Assembly (NCBI GenBank): GCA_964035545.1
Contig: OZ037767.1
Location: forward strand, 16,729,581-16,793,580
Length of the DNA stretch: 64,000 bases
Reading direction: 5' to 3'
Source of the DNA: Bugula neritina
Lineage: Eukaryota > Bryozoa > Gymnolaemata > Cheilostomatida > Bugulidae
A program made the translations under genes and the position numbers. The notes under the pieces are model-generated. The model was not told where the DNA came from. It was given only the letters and a program-made list of their open reading frames with translations, and did not search any database. Of this stretch, positions 12,023 through 25,000 are shown in pieces; the stretch's first letter is position 1; each line of letters opens with the position of its first letter.

Positions 12023-15000
12023 CAAGTCTGGCATCCAGTTCAGAGTCTGAACGTGGAGGTAATTCTCCTCCACCCTGTAAGAGAAGGAGATTTTTTGGTA
12101 GCACTAGCAGTACTGGTTCTAGTTTGACAACACTGACTAGTCCTCCTGGCGCAGCTGCTACTTGTTCAAAACATATAAAAGAAATGCACGAGGGAAATCC
12201 AAATGGGTCAAGTTCAAGCTGTGAAAATCAAAATGGAGACTCAGAAAATGAAATTTCTTCCAAAGGAGACTCTAGCTTAGTAAGGTCAAAATGTGTAAAG
12301 ATGGGTGCCTTTCCTCTGACACACAAAGACAAGGACATAATAAGACTGATTGGACAGTATTTAAAAAACACTGGCTTTGAGTAAGTTTGAAAAATATTAT
12401 GCCTTTTGCCTATGTCTTGCACAATAATAGTAAAATGATTTCAGCTGTGTTTTTATAGAATTTAGAGTTTTCTTCAGGCTTATGTGCTCACAATTTTTTT
12501 AATAGTCGAGTTTTTGGTTGATTTCTATTTATTAATTATTGATGAAATATTCTTCTTATCAGTTATTAATATATGTGTAAGTATAACTCAACTAATGACT
12601 TCATTTGTGAGAGTTACTACTTTGCCTAGTTTAAAGTTGTTGATGAAGTAGGACACTGCAGTTACTGATGTTTAATTGCAGGCAAACAGCGGATAAGCTG
12701 GTGGATGAATCTGGTTTGTATCTCGAGCACCCAGTAGCAACTCAACTCAGATCTCATATTTTGGCTGGCAACTGGACCAAGGTAGTTTTACTTATATAAA
12801 CAACATTAACTGCTCTTACCCTTTAAAGTCTATTACTTACTGATGTAAACTTACATATTCTTTGGTGTTTAGGCTGAGGCTAGTTTGGCAGAACTACACA
12901 AACTCCTTTCATCTGATGAGTCAATGATGAAGGTACGTGTTGGTACTATGATTTGTTACTAAATCGCTGAGTGTTTCTGACACTTACGTTGAAGTGAGAC
13001 TCACACTGATATTTTGGGCTGAGAAACTCTTTGCACTCATGTCAAGTGAGAAGTCATTTACGCAGGTAGAACTCACAGTGATACTGAGTGATAAGGTAGC
13101 AACTCATAGTGATACTGAGTGATAAGGTAGCAACTCATAGTGATACTGAGTGATAAGTTAGCAACTCATAGTGATACTGAGTGATAAGTTAGCAACTCAT
13201 AGTGGTACTGAGTGGTGATCTTGAATTAAAAGTGATGCTGATATTTTAAAGTTCTTACTTTTGATTGGAAATTATTTAACTTTTTGTAGGAGATGAAATT
13301 TAGTGTACTAAAACAGAAGTATTTAGAGATGGTAGAAGACGGTAGATTAATAGAGGCGATACATTGTCTCAGATATGAACTGACCCCTCTCAAGTTCAAC
13401 ACCGGCCAAGTACACAAACTCAGCACGTGAGTATTTATATTCATTGCATACTCGTTATTGCAAGACTCGGCTAGTTTTAAATTATTATTGTGTTCCTTAT
13501 GTAATTTATTAAACCATATTGAAAAGCATTACTCTTCTAAGTTTTCTCAGCTTGAGATTTAGTCATAGTACTGAGTCAGTTTTCTTTGTTAGATACGTAA
13601 TGTATGACAGCTTAGATGAGTTGAAAGAGATGGCAAACTGGGCTGGCAAAGGCTATGCATCACGGCAGAGTTTAATGGAGCATTTACAGAGTAAGTCTTT
13701 TCTACCAACTCATTCACTCTGCTAACTCATTCACTCTACTAACTCATTCACTATACTAACTCATTTACTCTACTAACTCATTCACTCTACTCACTCATTC
13801 ACTCTACTAACTCATTCACTCTTCTAACTTATTCACTCTACTAACTCATTCACTCTACTAACTCATTCACTCTACCAACTCATTCACTCTACTCACTCAT
13901 TTACTCTACTAACTTATTCACTCTACTAATTCATTTACTCTACTAACTCATTCACTCTACTAACTCATTCACTCTCTCATTCATTCACTCTACTAACTCA
14001 TTCACTCTACTCACTCATTCACTCTACTCACTCATTCACTCTACTAACTCATTCACTCTACTAACTCATTCACTCTACTCACTCATTCACTCTACTAACT
14101 CATTCACTCTACCAACTCATTCACCCTACTAACCAATTCACTTTACTAACTCATTCATTCTACTAACTCTTTCACTTTAATAACTATCTAATACTCACTT
14201 ATTATCTTTTGTAGCGTTTTTGCCGATTCACATTGTGTTGCCCCCAAAGCGTCTGGACAAGTTGCTAGACCAAGCTGTGAGTCATCAGATCCACCAATGT
14301 AAATACCACAACAGATCTCTCTCTCCTCATTTATACGATGACTTTTCTCTCCTCACTGATCACATCTGTGCTAAGTAAGTAGTCTATGTGCTAAGTAAGT
14401 AGAGTCCTTGTTAAGTAAGTAACACCTGCAATATACTTACTTGTATTAACTTGTGTGATGTAAATCCATAGTGAAGTCGTGCACGCGAGTATTTTCTTTA
14501 AAGACTGATTAACTCTGTCTAAACAGCAGATGAATAGCAGATGAACTGATCAACAAATTATGTAGTAATACAGCAAACTGACCTAACTGACAAGTTTAGT
14601 ATTTTAACCATTAGACAGTTACTTGTTATGAACAGTGCTATGAATTCTTTGAGGTGACTGTATACTGTACAATGTTATAATGACACGTGACTTCTGCCTT
14701 TAGAGACAGCTTCCCTTCCCGCTGCACACATATATTAACTCAACATGGCGACCAGGTCTGGTTCTGCAGATTCTCTCCAGACGGGTCTCTCCTAGCAACA
14801 GGTAAACAAGTTTCACTTCTATCTTAGCAACAGGTAAACAAGTTTCACTTCTATCTTAGCAACAGGTAAACAAGTTTCGCTGCATCCTCACAGTCTCCTA
14901 GCAATATGTAAACAAGTTTAGCAAACAAAGGATTTGAATGTTTGCTATATGATGATTTTTAGTTACATAGGAGAGGAAAAACAACTCCTAAAACAAAGAA

Positions 15001-17965
15001 ATGGATTTGCTCATGTGTGATGTAACTATTTCATTAATTTTTGCTATTATCACTGATATGTTGTTATATTATGATTATTATACGTAAAGTTGTTGGCCCT
15101 CTAAGACATGACAGTATTACACTGTTTGTCCGACAGGTTCTAAGGACGGGATGATATACGTCTGGTCTATAGATCAGCACACCTATGAGTTCAGTATAAA
15201 GTACAGTCTAGAGGGACACACGTACGGCGTGGCCCACCTAGCCTGGTCTCCTGACAGCAAGCACATCGTAGCCTGTGGTCCAGACGAGTGTGGGGATGTC
15301 TGGATATGGGACATAGAGGTGTGGGCTCCTCAAAACTATCTTCCCATGTTTTAAAGATCTTGTTAGCTAGGGTGTTAGCCGAGTGCTGTTACAAACTACT
15401 TACCCTGATTGCACGTTACATGTTACTCGCCTTCACTGTAAGTACAATTGTACTTACACCGATTGTAAGTCACATACTGTACGTCTGTTTAATAATCTAG
15501 ACGGGAGAATTGAAGGTCCGAATGAGTCATTCAACAGACGACAGTCTGACTAGCGTTTCCTTCCACAAAGATGCACGGAGATTTGTTACGGGAGGAACTA
15601 GAGGTCAATTTTATCACTGTGTAAGTATCGGTGTAGAATGTGTAAGTATAGACATACAGCGTGTAAGTATAGACATACAGTGTGTAAGTATAGACATACA
15701 CTGTGTAAGTATAGACATACACTGTGTAAGTATAGACATACACTGTGTAAATATAGACATGCAGTGTGTAAGTATAGACATACACTGTGTAAATATAGAC
15801 ATACAGTGTGTAAGTATAGACATACACTGTGTAAGTATCGGTGTAGAATGTGTAAGTATAGACATACAGCGTGTAAGTATAGACATACAGTGTGTAAGTA
15901 TAGACATACACTGTGTAAGTATAGACATACACTGTGTAAGTATAGACATACACTGTGTAAATATAGACATGCAGTGTGTAAGTATAGACATACACTGTGT
16001 AAGTATAGACATACACTGTGTAAATATAGACATGCAGTGTGTAAGTATAGACATACACTGTGTAAGTATGCTGTCTCCTACTGCATAATTTTGATGAAAA
16101 TGGGGGTTTCACTTCATTTACTCTCTCATGTACAACCATAACGAAAGTGGACAACTCCTAAATCATTTCATATTCGGTTTTATTTGAAATTTCTAAAAAC
16201 TTTTGCTGCGTTTATGATTGATTTCCTTTTTGTGTTATTAGTATATATTAAATATTTATTATCTTATTGAGTTATTTTAGAACAGTTTTGAGGATGTAAT
16301 AATGAGAAATTATCTGCTCATGCCCATGTTGACAGGATCTGGAAGGTAACGTGTTGGACTCATGGGAAGGGATCAGAGTTCACTGCGTCGGCTGCCTCAA
16401 TGATAACAAAACAGTCCTGGCTGCTGACTCTCACTTTAGACTTCGTTCTTACAACTTTGAGGATCTGAGTGACCAGCACTTGTGAGTACTACTCGGTACA
16501 GTCACTAGTACTACTCAGTACTGTCACTAGTACTACTCGGTACTGTCACTAGTGCTACTCAGTACTGTCACTAGTGCTACTCGGTACTGTCACTAGTGCT
16601 ACTCGGTACTGTCACTAGTACTACTCAGTACTGTCACTAGTACTACTCGGTACTGTCACTAGTGCTACTCAGTACTGTCACTAGTACTACTCAGTACTGT
16701 CACTAGTGCTACTCAGTGCTATCACTAGTACTACTACTACTACTAGTACTACTACTACTATTACTACTGCTACTACTACTGCTACTACTACTAATACTAC
16801 TACTACTACTACTAATACTACTACTACTATTACTACTGCTACTACTACTACTAATACTACTACTACTAGTAATACTACTAGTACGACTATTACTAATGAT
16901 CCTGACTATACTAATAAATATGTTGAGTACAACCTCTACTACGTAGTATTAATTATTATATCATATTCTGCCAGCACTCTTATCTCGACTGTGCTATTGT
17001 AGATTACAGGAAAGTCACTCTATTGTCTCGTTTACCATCAGTGAAGATGGCCGGCTGGTGTTACTCAACATTGACTCAGAGGTTGGTCTATGTTTCTGTA
17101 TTACGTAATTTCTAGCATGACCTAGCAGAATGTTCTCGTGAGATAACTCTGAAATTACACTAATCGTTTCATGATTCTTCAGTATTTATTGTTGAATCGT
17201 CTAAAGATGATGAGATGAAGTTTATATGATCTGTGCAGGCATATCATTTCAACAAATATTTTACTATTAAATTTCAGACTATCTTTTTGCCTAAACTATA
17301 AAAAGATGAAATTTTTCGATATTATATTTAATACATAATCTAATAATATAGCATGAATAACTTGATTTCCAGGGACATTTAGGAAAGAATGCATAAACAA
17401 TTTCAGTCATCACTTGTCATGTGTATGTATCATAGTTCAAGACACACGTTCTAATTATAGCACATTACATAAGATAGCGCTGTCTCTTTCAAGGGTATCC
17501 ACATCTGGGATCTGGAGAACAACTGCATGGTACGAAAGCTGCACGGCCTGAAGCAAGGATACTATGCAATACACTCTAGTTTTGGAGGTGTGAATCAGGA
17601 CTTTGTAGCTAGCGGCAGCGAAGGTCAGTTAAAATTCACTTATTAAGTTGTTATCAGCAACAGTTTATAGAGTCGCTCTTGATAATATTGTTTCAACTGT
17701 ACACTGTGTAATATACTGTGTAGCATATTGTGTTACAGATAACAAGGTGTACATATGGCACATTGAGAAAGAGAGCCCCATTTGTGCTCTGGAAGGACAC
17801 ACTCAGACAGTCAATTGTGTTCACTGGAACCCGGCTAATCCGTCAATGATAGCTAGTGTTTCCGACGACTCTACAATCAGAATATGGGGGCCTGCCATGC
17901 CCGCCACCGATAGTCCATCTACCAGTCGGTCACCGTATACCTCAAGATTACCACAAGGTAGATAG
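12023..17965 (+). CDS. WDR26: WD repeat protein 26 (first exon unresolved)
   Basis: LisH-CTLH-WD40 subunit of the GID/CTLH ubiquitin ligase (family knowledge). Exons joining in frame: about 12023-12380, 12682-12781, 12873-12932, 13290-13426, 13593-13690, 14215-14374, 14704-14801, 15137-15318, 15501-15620, 16336-16481, 17003-17081, 17494-17623 and 17739-17965. LisH ([12 protein letters not shown]), CTLH ([29 protein letters not shown]) and WD repeats ([45 protein letters not shown]) appear in the WDR26 order. [18 protein letters not shown] and CFGG-like [16 protein letters not shown] match closely. The first exon shown has no upstream in-frame ATG after a stop at 12019, so an acceptor near 12022 and an upstream first exon are expected. 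AATAAA lies at 18347. Several introns carry minisatellites seeded at donors. Confidence 0.92.
13083..13215. repeat. 31-bp minisatellite in WDR26 intron
   Basis: About four copies of a 31-bp unit (GCAACTCATAGTGATACTGA plus GTGATAAGTTA) in the intron before exon 13290-13426. Confidence 0.85.
13707..14190. repeat. 17-bp minisatellite in WDR26 intron
   Basis: About 27 copies of ACTCATTCACTCTACTA, starting some 15 bp after the donor at 13691 and ending shortly before the acceptor at 14214. The array is nearly the whole intron. Confidence 0.95.
14793..14920. repeat. 32-bp repeat copying the exon end and donor (3-4 copies)
   Basis: The exon ends CTAGCAACAG at 14801, followed by GTAAACAAGTTTCACTTC. 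The 32-bp segment TAGCAACAG + GTAAACAAG... is repeated with near identity at about 14825 and 14857, and in a decayed form (TAGCAATATGTAAACAAG) at about 14899. The exon end and donor are part of the unit. Confidence 0.93.
15621..16062. repeat. 21-bp minisatellite of donor-like units in WDR26 intron
   Basis: About 21 copies of a 21-bp unit, GTGTAAGTATAGACATACAC plus T. The exon ends CACTGT followed by GTAAGTAT, and the same ACTGTGTAAGTAT junction recurs in every unit. A variant CGGTGTAGAAT marks the start of two roughly 215-bp higher-order blocks (15617-15832 and 15833-16050). Confidence 0.95.
16486..16720. repeat. 22-bp minisatellite in WDR26 intron
   Basis: About 11 copies of GTACTACTCGGTACTGTCAC plus TA, beginning four bases inside the intron, with the donor sequence GTGAGTACTACTC as its first copy. 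It grades into an ACT triplet run at 16721-16890. Confidence 0.92.
16721..16890. repeat. (ACT)n trinucleotide run
   Basis: Imperfect ACT/ATT triplets following the 22-bp minisatellite. Predicted poly-Thr or poly-Leu frames are artefacts. Confidence 0.9.
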
Positions 17966-19033
17966 ATTGTGTTTGAGGATTTAATATCCAGTACTTATGT
18001 TAGTTACTATTCGTCTAGTTCATGTCGCATGTGTTCACAGGTGGTGACTCATTTGCCAACCTCTCAGGGAGATGTACGCCAGTTTGAGTCGGTCTACAGG
18101 TCGAGACGTCTTCTGGAGTCATGTGATCTCCCCGTTTTCTTTGTACCTCAGTCTTAGTGGATCTGACCAATAGGCTGTCAGCTTGCCGGAGTTTTCGTGA
18201 CTCGCTTCTTGGACCTCTTTTATGCTGAGCCAATCACATATGGCAAATTATTCAGCTGAAATTTTGTAGGCAAAACCAATAGGCAGTTTATGATTTTTGC
18301 TAATGACCTTGCGGGTCTGGCTACGAAGCATAGGGCGTATAAAATTAATAAATTTATGCAATTTCTTACTTGAAAAATATTTCTTACTTTAAAAAAATCA
18401 TTATTTCTATTTTTGTGCTAATCAAATTCATACGACTTATTATGTTCATGCAATGACAAGTTAGTCATGTTGAAATTAGTTTTGTAGGTTACGGACGTTC
18501 TGCCTTCTATGTTAATTCAGTCGCTTAATTTAAATAAATTTTCAATGAAAATATCACAATGTTATAATTATGTTGCATTCGTAGTATTTCATGGGGAATT
18601 AAATGCTTTTTCGTCATCAAACTATGTTTATTAAAAATATTTAGGGAAAAATATAACTATAAATGTGTCATTTGATTCAATGTGTACAAGAAATTGTGCA
18701 TATAAATATAATATAATGAAGTGCACATGAACCAAAAACATGAGTGTCTGAGGAATAATATGAAGGTTACTAAGAGCAGGAGAGGTACACATGGATTGCA
18801 ATACGACAAGTGAAGGTATGTTTTTAAGACAGATCTGTTTTTGAGTGTTCTTTAATACCTACAAGACGGAGAGAGATATATTACTAGCAGCAAGGGCTGA
18901 ATACAACAACCTGCATAGACTGACTTCACGCCTCAAGTATGAGAGAAATCACAGGAAATGGTGACAGTCTACCCTGTAGACTCACTTAGCCTCTGGCCCT
19001 GGGGAGCTGCGTGTTGATGAAGGGGTGTAAAGT
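17966..19033. other. 3' UTRs of WDR26 and KIF23 (convergent)
   Basis: The region between two tail-to-tail genes. AATAAA at 18347-18352 suits WDR26. TTTATT at 18627-18632, read on the minus strand, suits KIF23. No further exon is evident. Confidence 0.5.
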
Positions 19034-22000
19034 CTACTGCCCCGCATTCTGATCGAAGTGGCGGATGCGTCTATATATGCCATGTCCTTCAACTGCGACA
19101 TTGCACCTCTCCTCTGTATCTGTCCATTCTCCCTCGTAGTCCTCCCTGCCTTCTGCCACGTATTGTCTCCTCCTGCAACAGAGAACATTACAGCACGACG
19201 TGGAGACAACTGACATGTAGAGAACAGCTTCATGAAGAGAGAGAGCACAATAGTCTGACCGAATAACTCAGAATATGAAATAAAATCCTAACAAATTCAA
19301 AAACTAAATGAAAATAAGATGAATGAAACAGAAAAACATGTATAGGGAGAGTGAAAAGCCAAGTACATACTTCTTGAGTGTAAGGTTGGCGAGAGAAAAG
19401 CCCTGAGTAAAAATACACACAGAGAACTGAGTCTAAGACCTGGTAACATGTTTCTAGTTGTTTACATGTAACAGCAGTGAGTGCCAGTCAGTGAGTGTAA
19501 CGGCAGCAGATAGGTGAGCCGCTGACGGCTACTTACCTGTCACCAGGTGACGTCTGCTTTAGAGTCTCCACACCTGTGAATACGACAGCCGATCCTCCGG
19601 TGGCCGTGGGCTTAACATCTCCCTACAGAGTAGAGTATACAGAGTAGAGTACACAGAGTATACAGAGTAGAGTATGCAGAGTAGAGTATACAGAGTAGAG
19701 TAGAGTATACAGAGTAGAGTATACAGAGTAGAGTATACAGAGTAGAGTATACAGAGTAGAGTATACAGAGTAGAGTATACAGAGTAGAGTATACATAGTA
19801 GAGTATACAGAGTAGAGTATACAGTGTAGAGTATACAGAGTAGAGTATACAGAGTAGAGTATACATAGTAGAGTATACATAGTAGAGTATACAGAGTAGA
19901 GTATACAGAGTATACAGTGTAGAGTATACAGAGTAGAGTATACAGAGTAGAGTATACAGAGTAGAGTACACAGAGTATACAGAGTAGAGTACAGAGTATC
20001 CAGGTAAAGTACCTTGACTAATTTAGTCTGCAGGTTGCCCTGTGCGTCAGAGTCCTGCGTAGTCAGTATGTAACGACTAGCTTTGTTTGTGTCCTTCACC
20101 TCCAACTTGCCCACTGACTTCTTGTGTTTCATCTTTGGCTGCAGGACTGTTTCCAGAGGAGCTATAGCCTCAGGCCTGTGGTCTAACCACTTCTCTCCTA
20201 CAGACTTGGATCTCCGGTGATTACGGATGGGTGTCTACACACAGCAATCTTCAGGTTACACATGCTAAGTACAAGGACGTTTACTCACACTAGTCACATG
20301 ACACTAGTCACATGACACCAGTCACATGACATCTCACTAGTCACATGACATCTCACTAGTCACATAACATCTCACTAGTCACATGACATCTCACTAGTCA
20401 CATGACACTAGTCACATGACATCTCACTAGTCACATGACATCTCACTAGTCACATGACATCTCACTAGTCACATGACATCTACTCACAGGACGATGACCT
20501 CCAGCTGAGGGAGACGAAGCTCGCTGTCTCTGAGGCAGCATATTCTTCACTGTAGACCTGGTAGTTGGTCTGCTCGCCCTCTCTGGAGCCCCCTTGGACC
20601 GGCTGGAGGCGGTGGGGGTGGCGTAGCTGGGGGTGGCAGTGGTAGACCTGGCACCTCCTCGCTGAAAGTCAAACGCAGCAAGTCATGGTAATATGTATGT
20701 AGAGAGTGGATATAGCAATATACCCGGGGGGAGGGAAGGAGTGGATATAGGTACATACCAGGGAGAGGGAAGGAGTGGATATAGGTACATACCGGGGGAA
20801 GAGAAGGGGTGGAGCGAGCCAGTTCTCCCGACAGTGACTCGATGTCGCTCTGGTTCACAATGTTCTTGAGGAGGCGGAGTTTCCTGTCCTTGACGGTGAG
20901 GTTTTCCTGAGCTTCCTGTTGGATCCGCTGCTTTTCCTGCTCCAGTTGATGTTCATACTCCACCTCTGCCTGCTCCACCTGCACCACAACAACACAGTGC
21001 ATAGCGGTGACATCATATCATATAATAATGACAAAACCTGAACAGGAGAAAGCGGGGATAGGTGAGAATATAATAAGGACACAACGCAGACCTGCTTCTC
21101 ATACTGAGCACGTAGTTTTTCTCTCTCGTAGTCCGTCTTGTGCAGCGCCATGTTCTTGTTGTGCAGTTTGTCGCCGAGATGGCGGTTGTCTTGCTCCAAG
21201 TGAGACAGTTTCTGTCTGAGTGTCCTCAGCTCCTTCTTCAGCTTGTCAGACTCCCTCTCTCTCTCGGCTATCACCGTGTCTCTGTCGGCTATCACAGTGT
21301 CTCTCTCCGACACGGCGCCACACAGCCTCGTGTTCTCCTCACGCAACGTCTGCAGCTCTTCTTCAACATTCACCAGCAGCTCCCGGAATGACGCCTCTGT
21401 TGGTAATATATTATACTCTGATATAATATACTATAATATACTGTAATATGATGTACTGTAATATAATATATTGTAATATAATACACTGTAATATAATACA
21501 CTGTAATATAATATACCGTAATATAATATACTATAATATAATTTACTGTGATATAATATTAATACTTATAGATATTAGACTATGTACTGTAAAAAGCAGA
21601 TTAATGGATATTAGATTATATAGACATTAGAATATACAGACATTAGGATAAATAGACATTAGATTATATAGACATTAGAATATATAGACATTAGATTATA
21701 TAGACATTAGGATATATAGACATTTGAATATATAGACATTAGATCATATAGATGCTAGACATATAGATGCTAGACTTATAGATGTTAGATTGAAAGGTGA
21801 CATACGCTTTCTCTGAACCACCTCCAGCTCCTTGCGTTTCATTTCATGGATATTGTCTAAATAGTTGGAAAGGGCCACCAGATCAGCATCTGATTCGTCC
21901 ATTGGGTCCATCTGTGAGGGTATATCACAGTGTATTACTACGCAGTGTATTATTACGCAGTGTATTACTATGCAGTGTATCACTACGCAGTGTATCACTA

Positions 22001-25000
22001 CGCAGTGTATTACTACGCAGTGTATCACTACGCAGTGCATCACTACGCAGTGTATCACTATACAGTGTATTACTACGCAGTGTATTACTACGCAGTGTAT
22101 CACTACACAGCGTATCACTACACAGCGTATCACTACGCAGTGTATTAGTACACAGTGTATCACTATACAGTGTATTATTACGCAGTGTATTATTACGCAG
22201 TGTATTACTATGCAGTGTAATACTATGCAGTGTATCACTACGCAGTGTATTACTACGCAGTGTATTACTACGCAGTGTATCACTACGCAGTGTATCATTA
22301 CGCAGTGTATCACTACACATGAATACAATAGTACACCACATAACAGACACAGTCATATTAAGGTTCACATACCGGGAGCTCAGGAAAAGGAGGTAGACTG
22401 TAAATCTCGGAAAGAGGGACGGGGGCGGGCGGCATACGCCCCAAACTGTTCATCTTCTTAGACGGAGGTTGAGACTCGTGGGCGGACACGGCAGCTGGAC
22501 GTCTGCGACTCCTGTGAGTCAGCTGCTGCTCGGCAAACTTTGGTTTATCTTGAGCTCGGTGAACCTGCACTTCCTGTGCGGCCTCGGAGAACCGCATGAC
22601 GTGCTGCAGCAGACGTACAGACAGACGTACAGCTGTGTTGTATCATATAGATATGTTAAACATGAATAAACGAGAAACATGTCCTTTATTTACCTCTTTG
22701 TTTATCCGTAATACTGATTTACTTTGATAAAGTAGTAAACAAAAAAATGTTTCTCGTTTATTTTTTAATTACACGATAAGGATATATTCAATAGATGCAT
22801 TATATTATATTTAGTAATATATCCGTTACATTATATTATATAGATAGTAATATGCATGTTATATTATATTAGATGGAGGTAGTAATATATCCTATTATAT
22901 TATATGAATATGAATACACTCACCACTGTCTCGTCATACTCGGCTGCCTTAGGATTGACACACACAATCATCCTTACTTTCCCTTCTCCATCAAAGTAGT
23001 TCTTGAACAGATGAGTGATCTTCGAGTCTCTGTACGGCACCATCTAAATCACATGACATACCGAGGTGTAAACTACATCACATGACACACCGAGGTGTAA
23101 CTACATCACGTGACCCCTGACCTTGTTATTGGAGCTCTTCTGGTTCTCTCTGAGAATGTCTATGCACTGTCTCAGCACCATGAGACTCTGGTTAATCTGT
23201 CCCGCCTCCTTCAGCCTCTCTCCGGAGCTCTTGGTGCGGTTAGTCCTCTCACTTCCTGCCAGATCGACCAATGAGAGCTGGCTGACAACTACCTTGCTTT
23301 TGTCCTACAGTATGCAGTATACAGTACGTGTAACTTACAGTATACAGTACAGTGTACAGTATACAGTACGTATAACTTACAGTATAAAGTACGTGTAACT
23401 TACAGTATAAAGTACGTGTAACTTACAGTATACAGTACGTGTAACTTACAGTATACAATACGTGTAACTTACAGTATACAGTACGTGTAACTTACAGTAT
23501 ACAGTGCGTGTAACTTACAGTATACAGTATGCAGTACGTGTAACTTACAGTATACAGTACGTGTAACTTACAGTATACAGTACGTGTAACTTACAGTATA
23601 CTCCACTACTTAGAGTAGAGCTGATAGACCGCCATGCAAGACTTACCATCATCAGGTTGTTACCAGACGGATCTAAAGGGGCCTGTACCAGTCTAATGTT
23701 GAACACACTGTGACTCCGACTAGACTCTGCGTTCAGCACTGTGTGGGCTACTTTCCTTCTCTTCTGACCTAGACACAGAGTTACTCTAGCTAGTATGACT
23801 GACAGTAGCAGTTACTCTAGTTAGTATGACTGACAGTAGCAGTTACTCTAGTTAGTATGACTGGCAGTAGCAGTTACTCTAGTTAGTATGACTGGCAGTA
23901 GCAGTTATTCTAGCTAGTATGACTGACAGTAGCAGTTACTCTAGTTAGTATGACTGACAGTAGCAGTTACTCTAGTTAGTATGACTGGCAGTAGCAGTTA
24001 CTCTAGTTAGTATGACTGGCAGTAGCAGTTATTCTAGCTAGTATGACTGACACAAATCGTAACTGTTAGCGCTAAACAACAAACTAATACCACTAGTCAC
24101 TATAATGATAAGTACACAAAGCAGTGAAATCTGTTGGTATTTGAAATGAGCTACTAGAGTTACAATAATGCATTTCATTCTATTATTTTATAATAAATAA
24201 TTCCTACCTTAGGTTATGTTGTTACATTACATCATCTTGTAACATAATGTAATATTATGTTAGGTAACTTTTATCCTATTATATAATATATCATTATATT
24301 ATATTATAATATATTGTTACTATACTATATGTATGCTAGTTTAAGTCACTGTACTGTATTATATTATATTATATTACAACATGTATCAGATCATATTATA
24401 CTACTTGATATTTTAACTATTTTAACTATATTACCTTACACTATATTATATTACAATATATAATATTATATCACATGTAGTACACTAACCTCTCACGAGA
24501 ATATCAAAGGCCTCTTCAGTAGATTTCACTTCCACCTCCGAGACGTTATGTACAAACATCACCCTCGACAAGTCCTCTCTGTATAACGTAGCGGAATATG
24601 TTACATGAGCAGCCGATAGGATGCTACCTTAGTATTATACAGCCAATAGGAAACTACCTTAGTATAGTATAGCCAATAGGAAGCTACCTTAGTATTTTAC
24701 AGCCAATAGGATGCTACCTTAGTATAGTACAGCCAATAAGATGCTACCTTAGTATAGTACAGCCAATAGGAAACTACCTTAGTACTGTACAGCCAATAGG
24801 ATGCTACCTTAGTATAGTACAGCCAATAGGAAACTACCTTAGTATTATACAGCCAATAGGAAACTACCTTAGTATAGTACAGCCAATAGGAAACTACCTT
24901 AGTGTAGTACAGCCAATAGGAAACTACCTTAGTATTTTGCTCTGTGGAGGTTTACTGCCAGTTATGGGGTCGTAGGGTAGCTCCTCTAGCAGGTCGTAGA

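Noticed and set aside
17969-18157. 62-residue frame after the WDR26 stop
   Set aside because: Lies in the 3' UTR without homology; WDR26 already ends at a position comparable to its orthologues.
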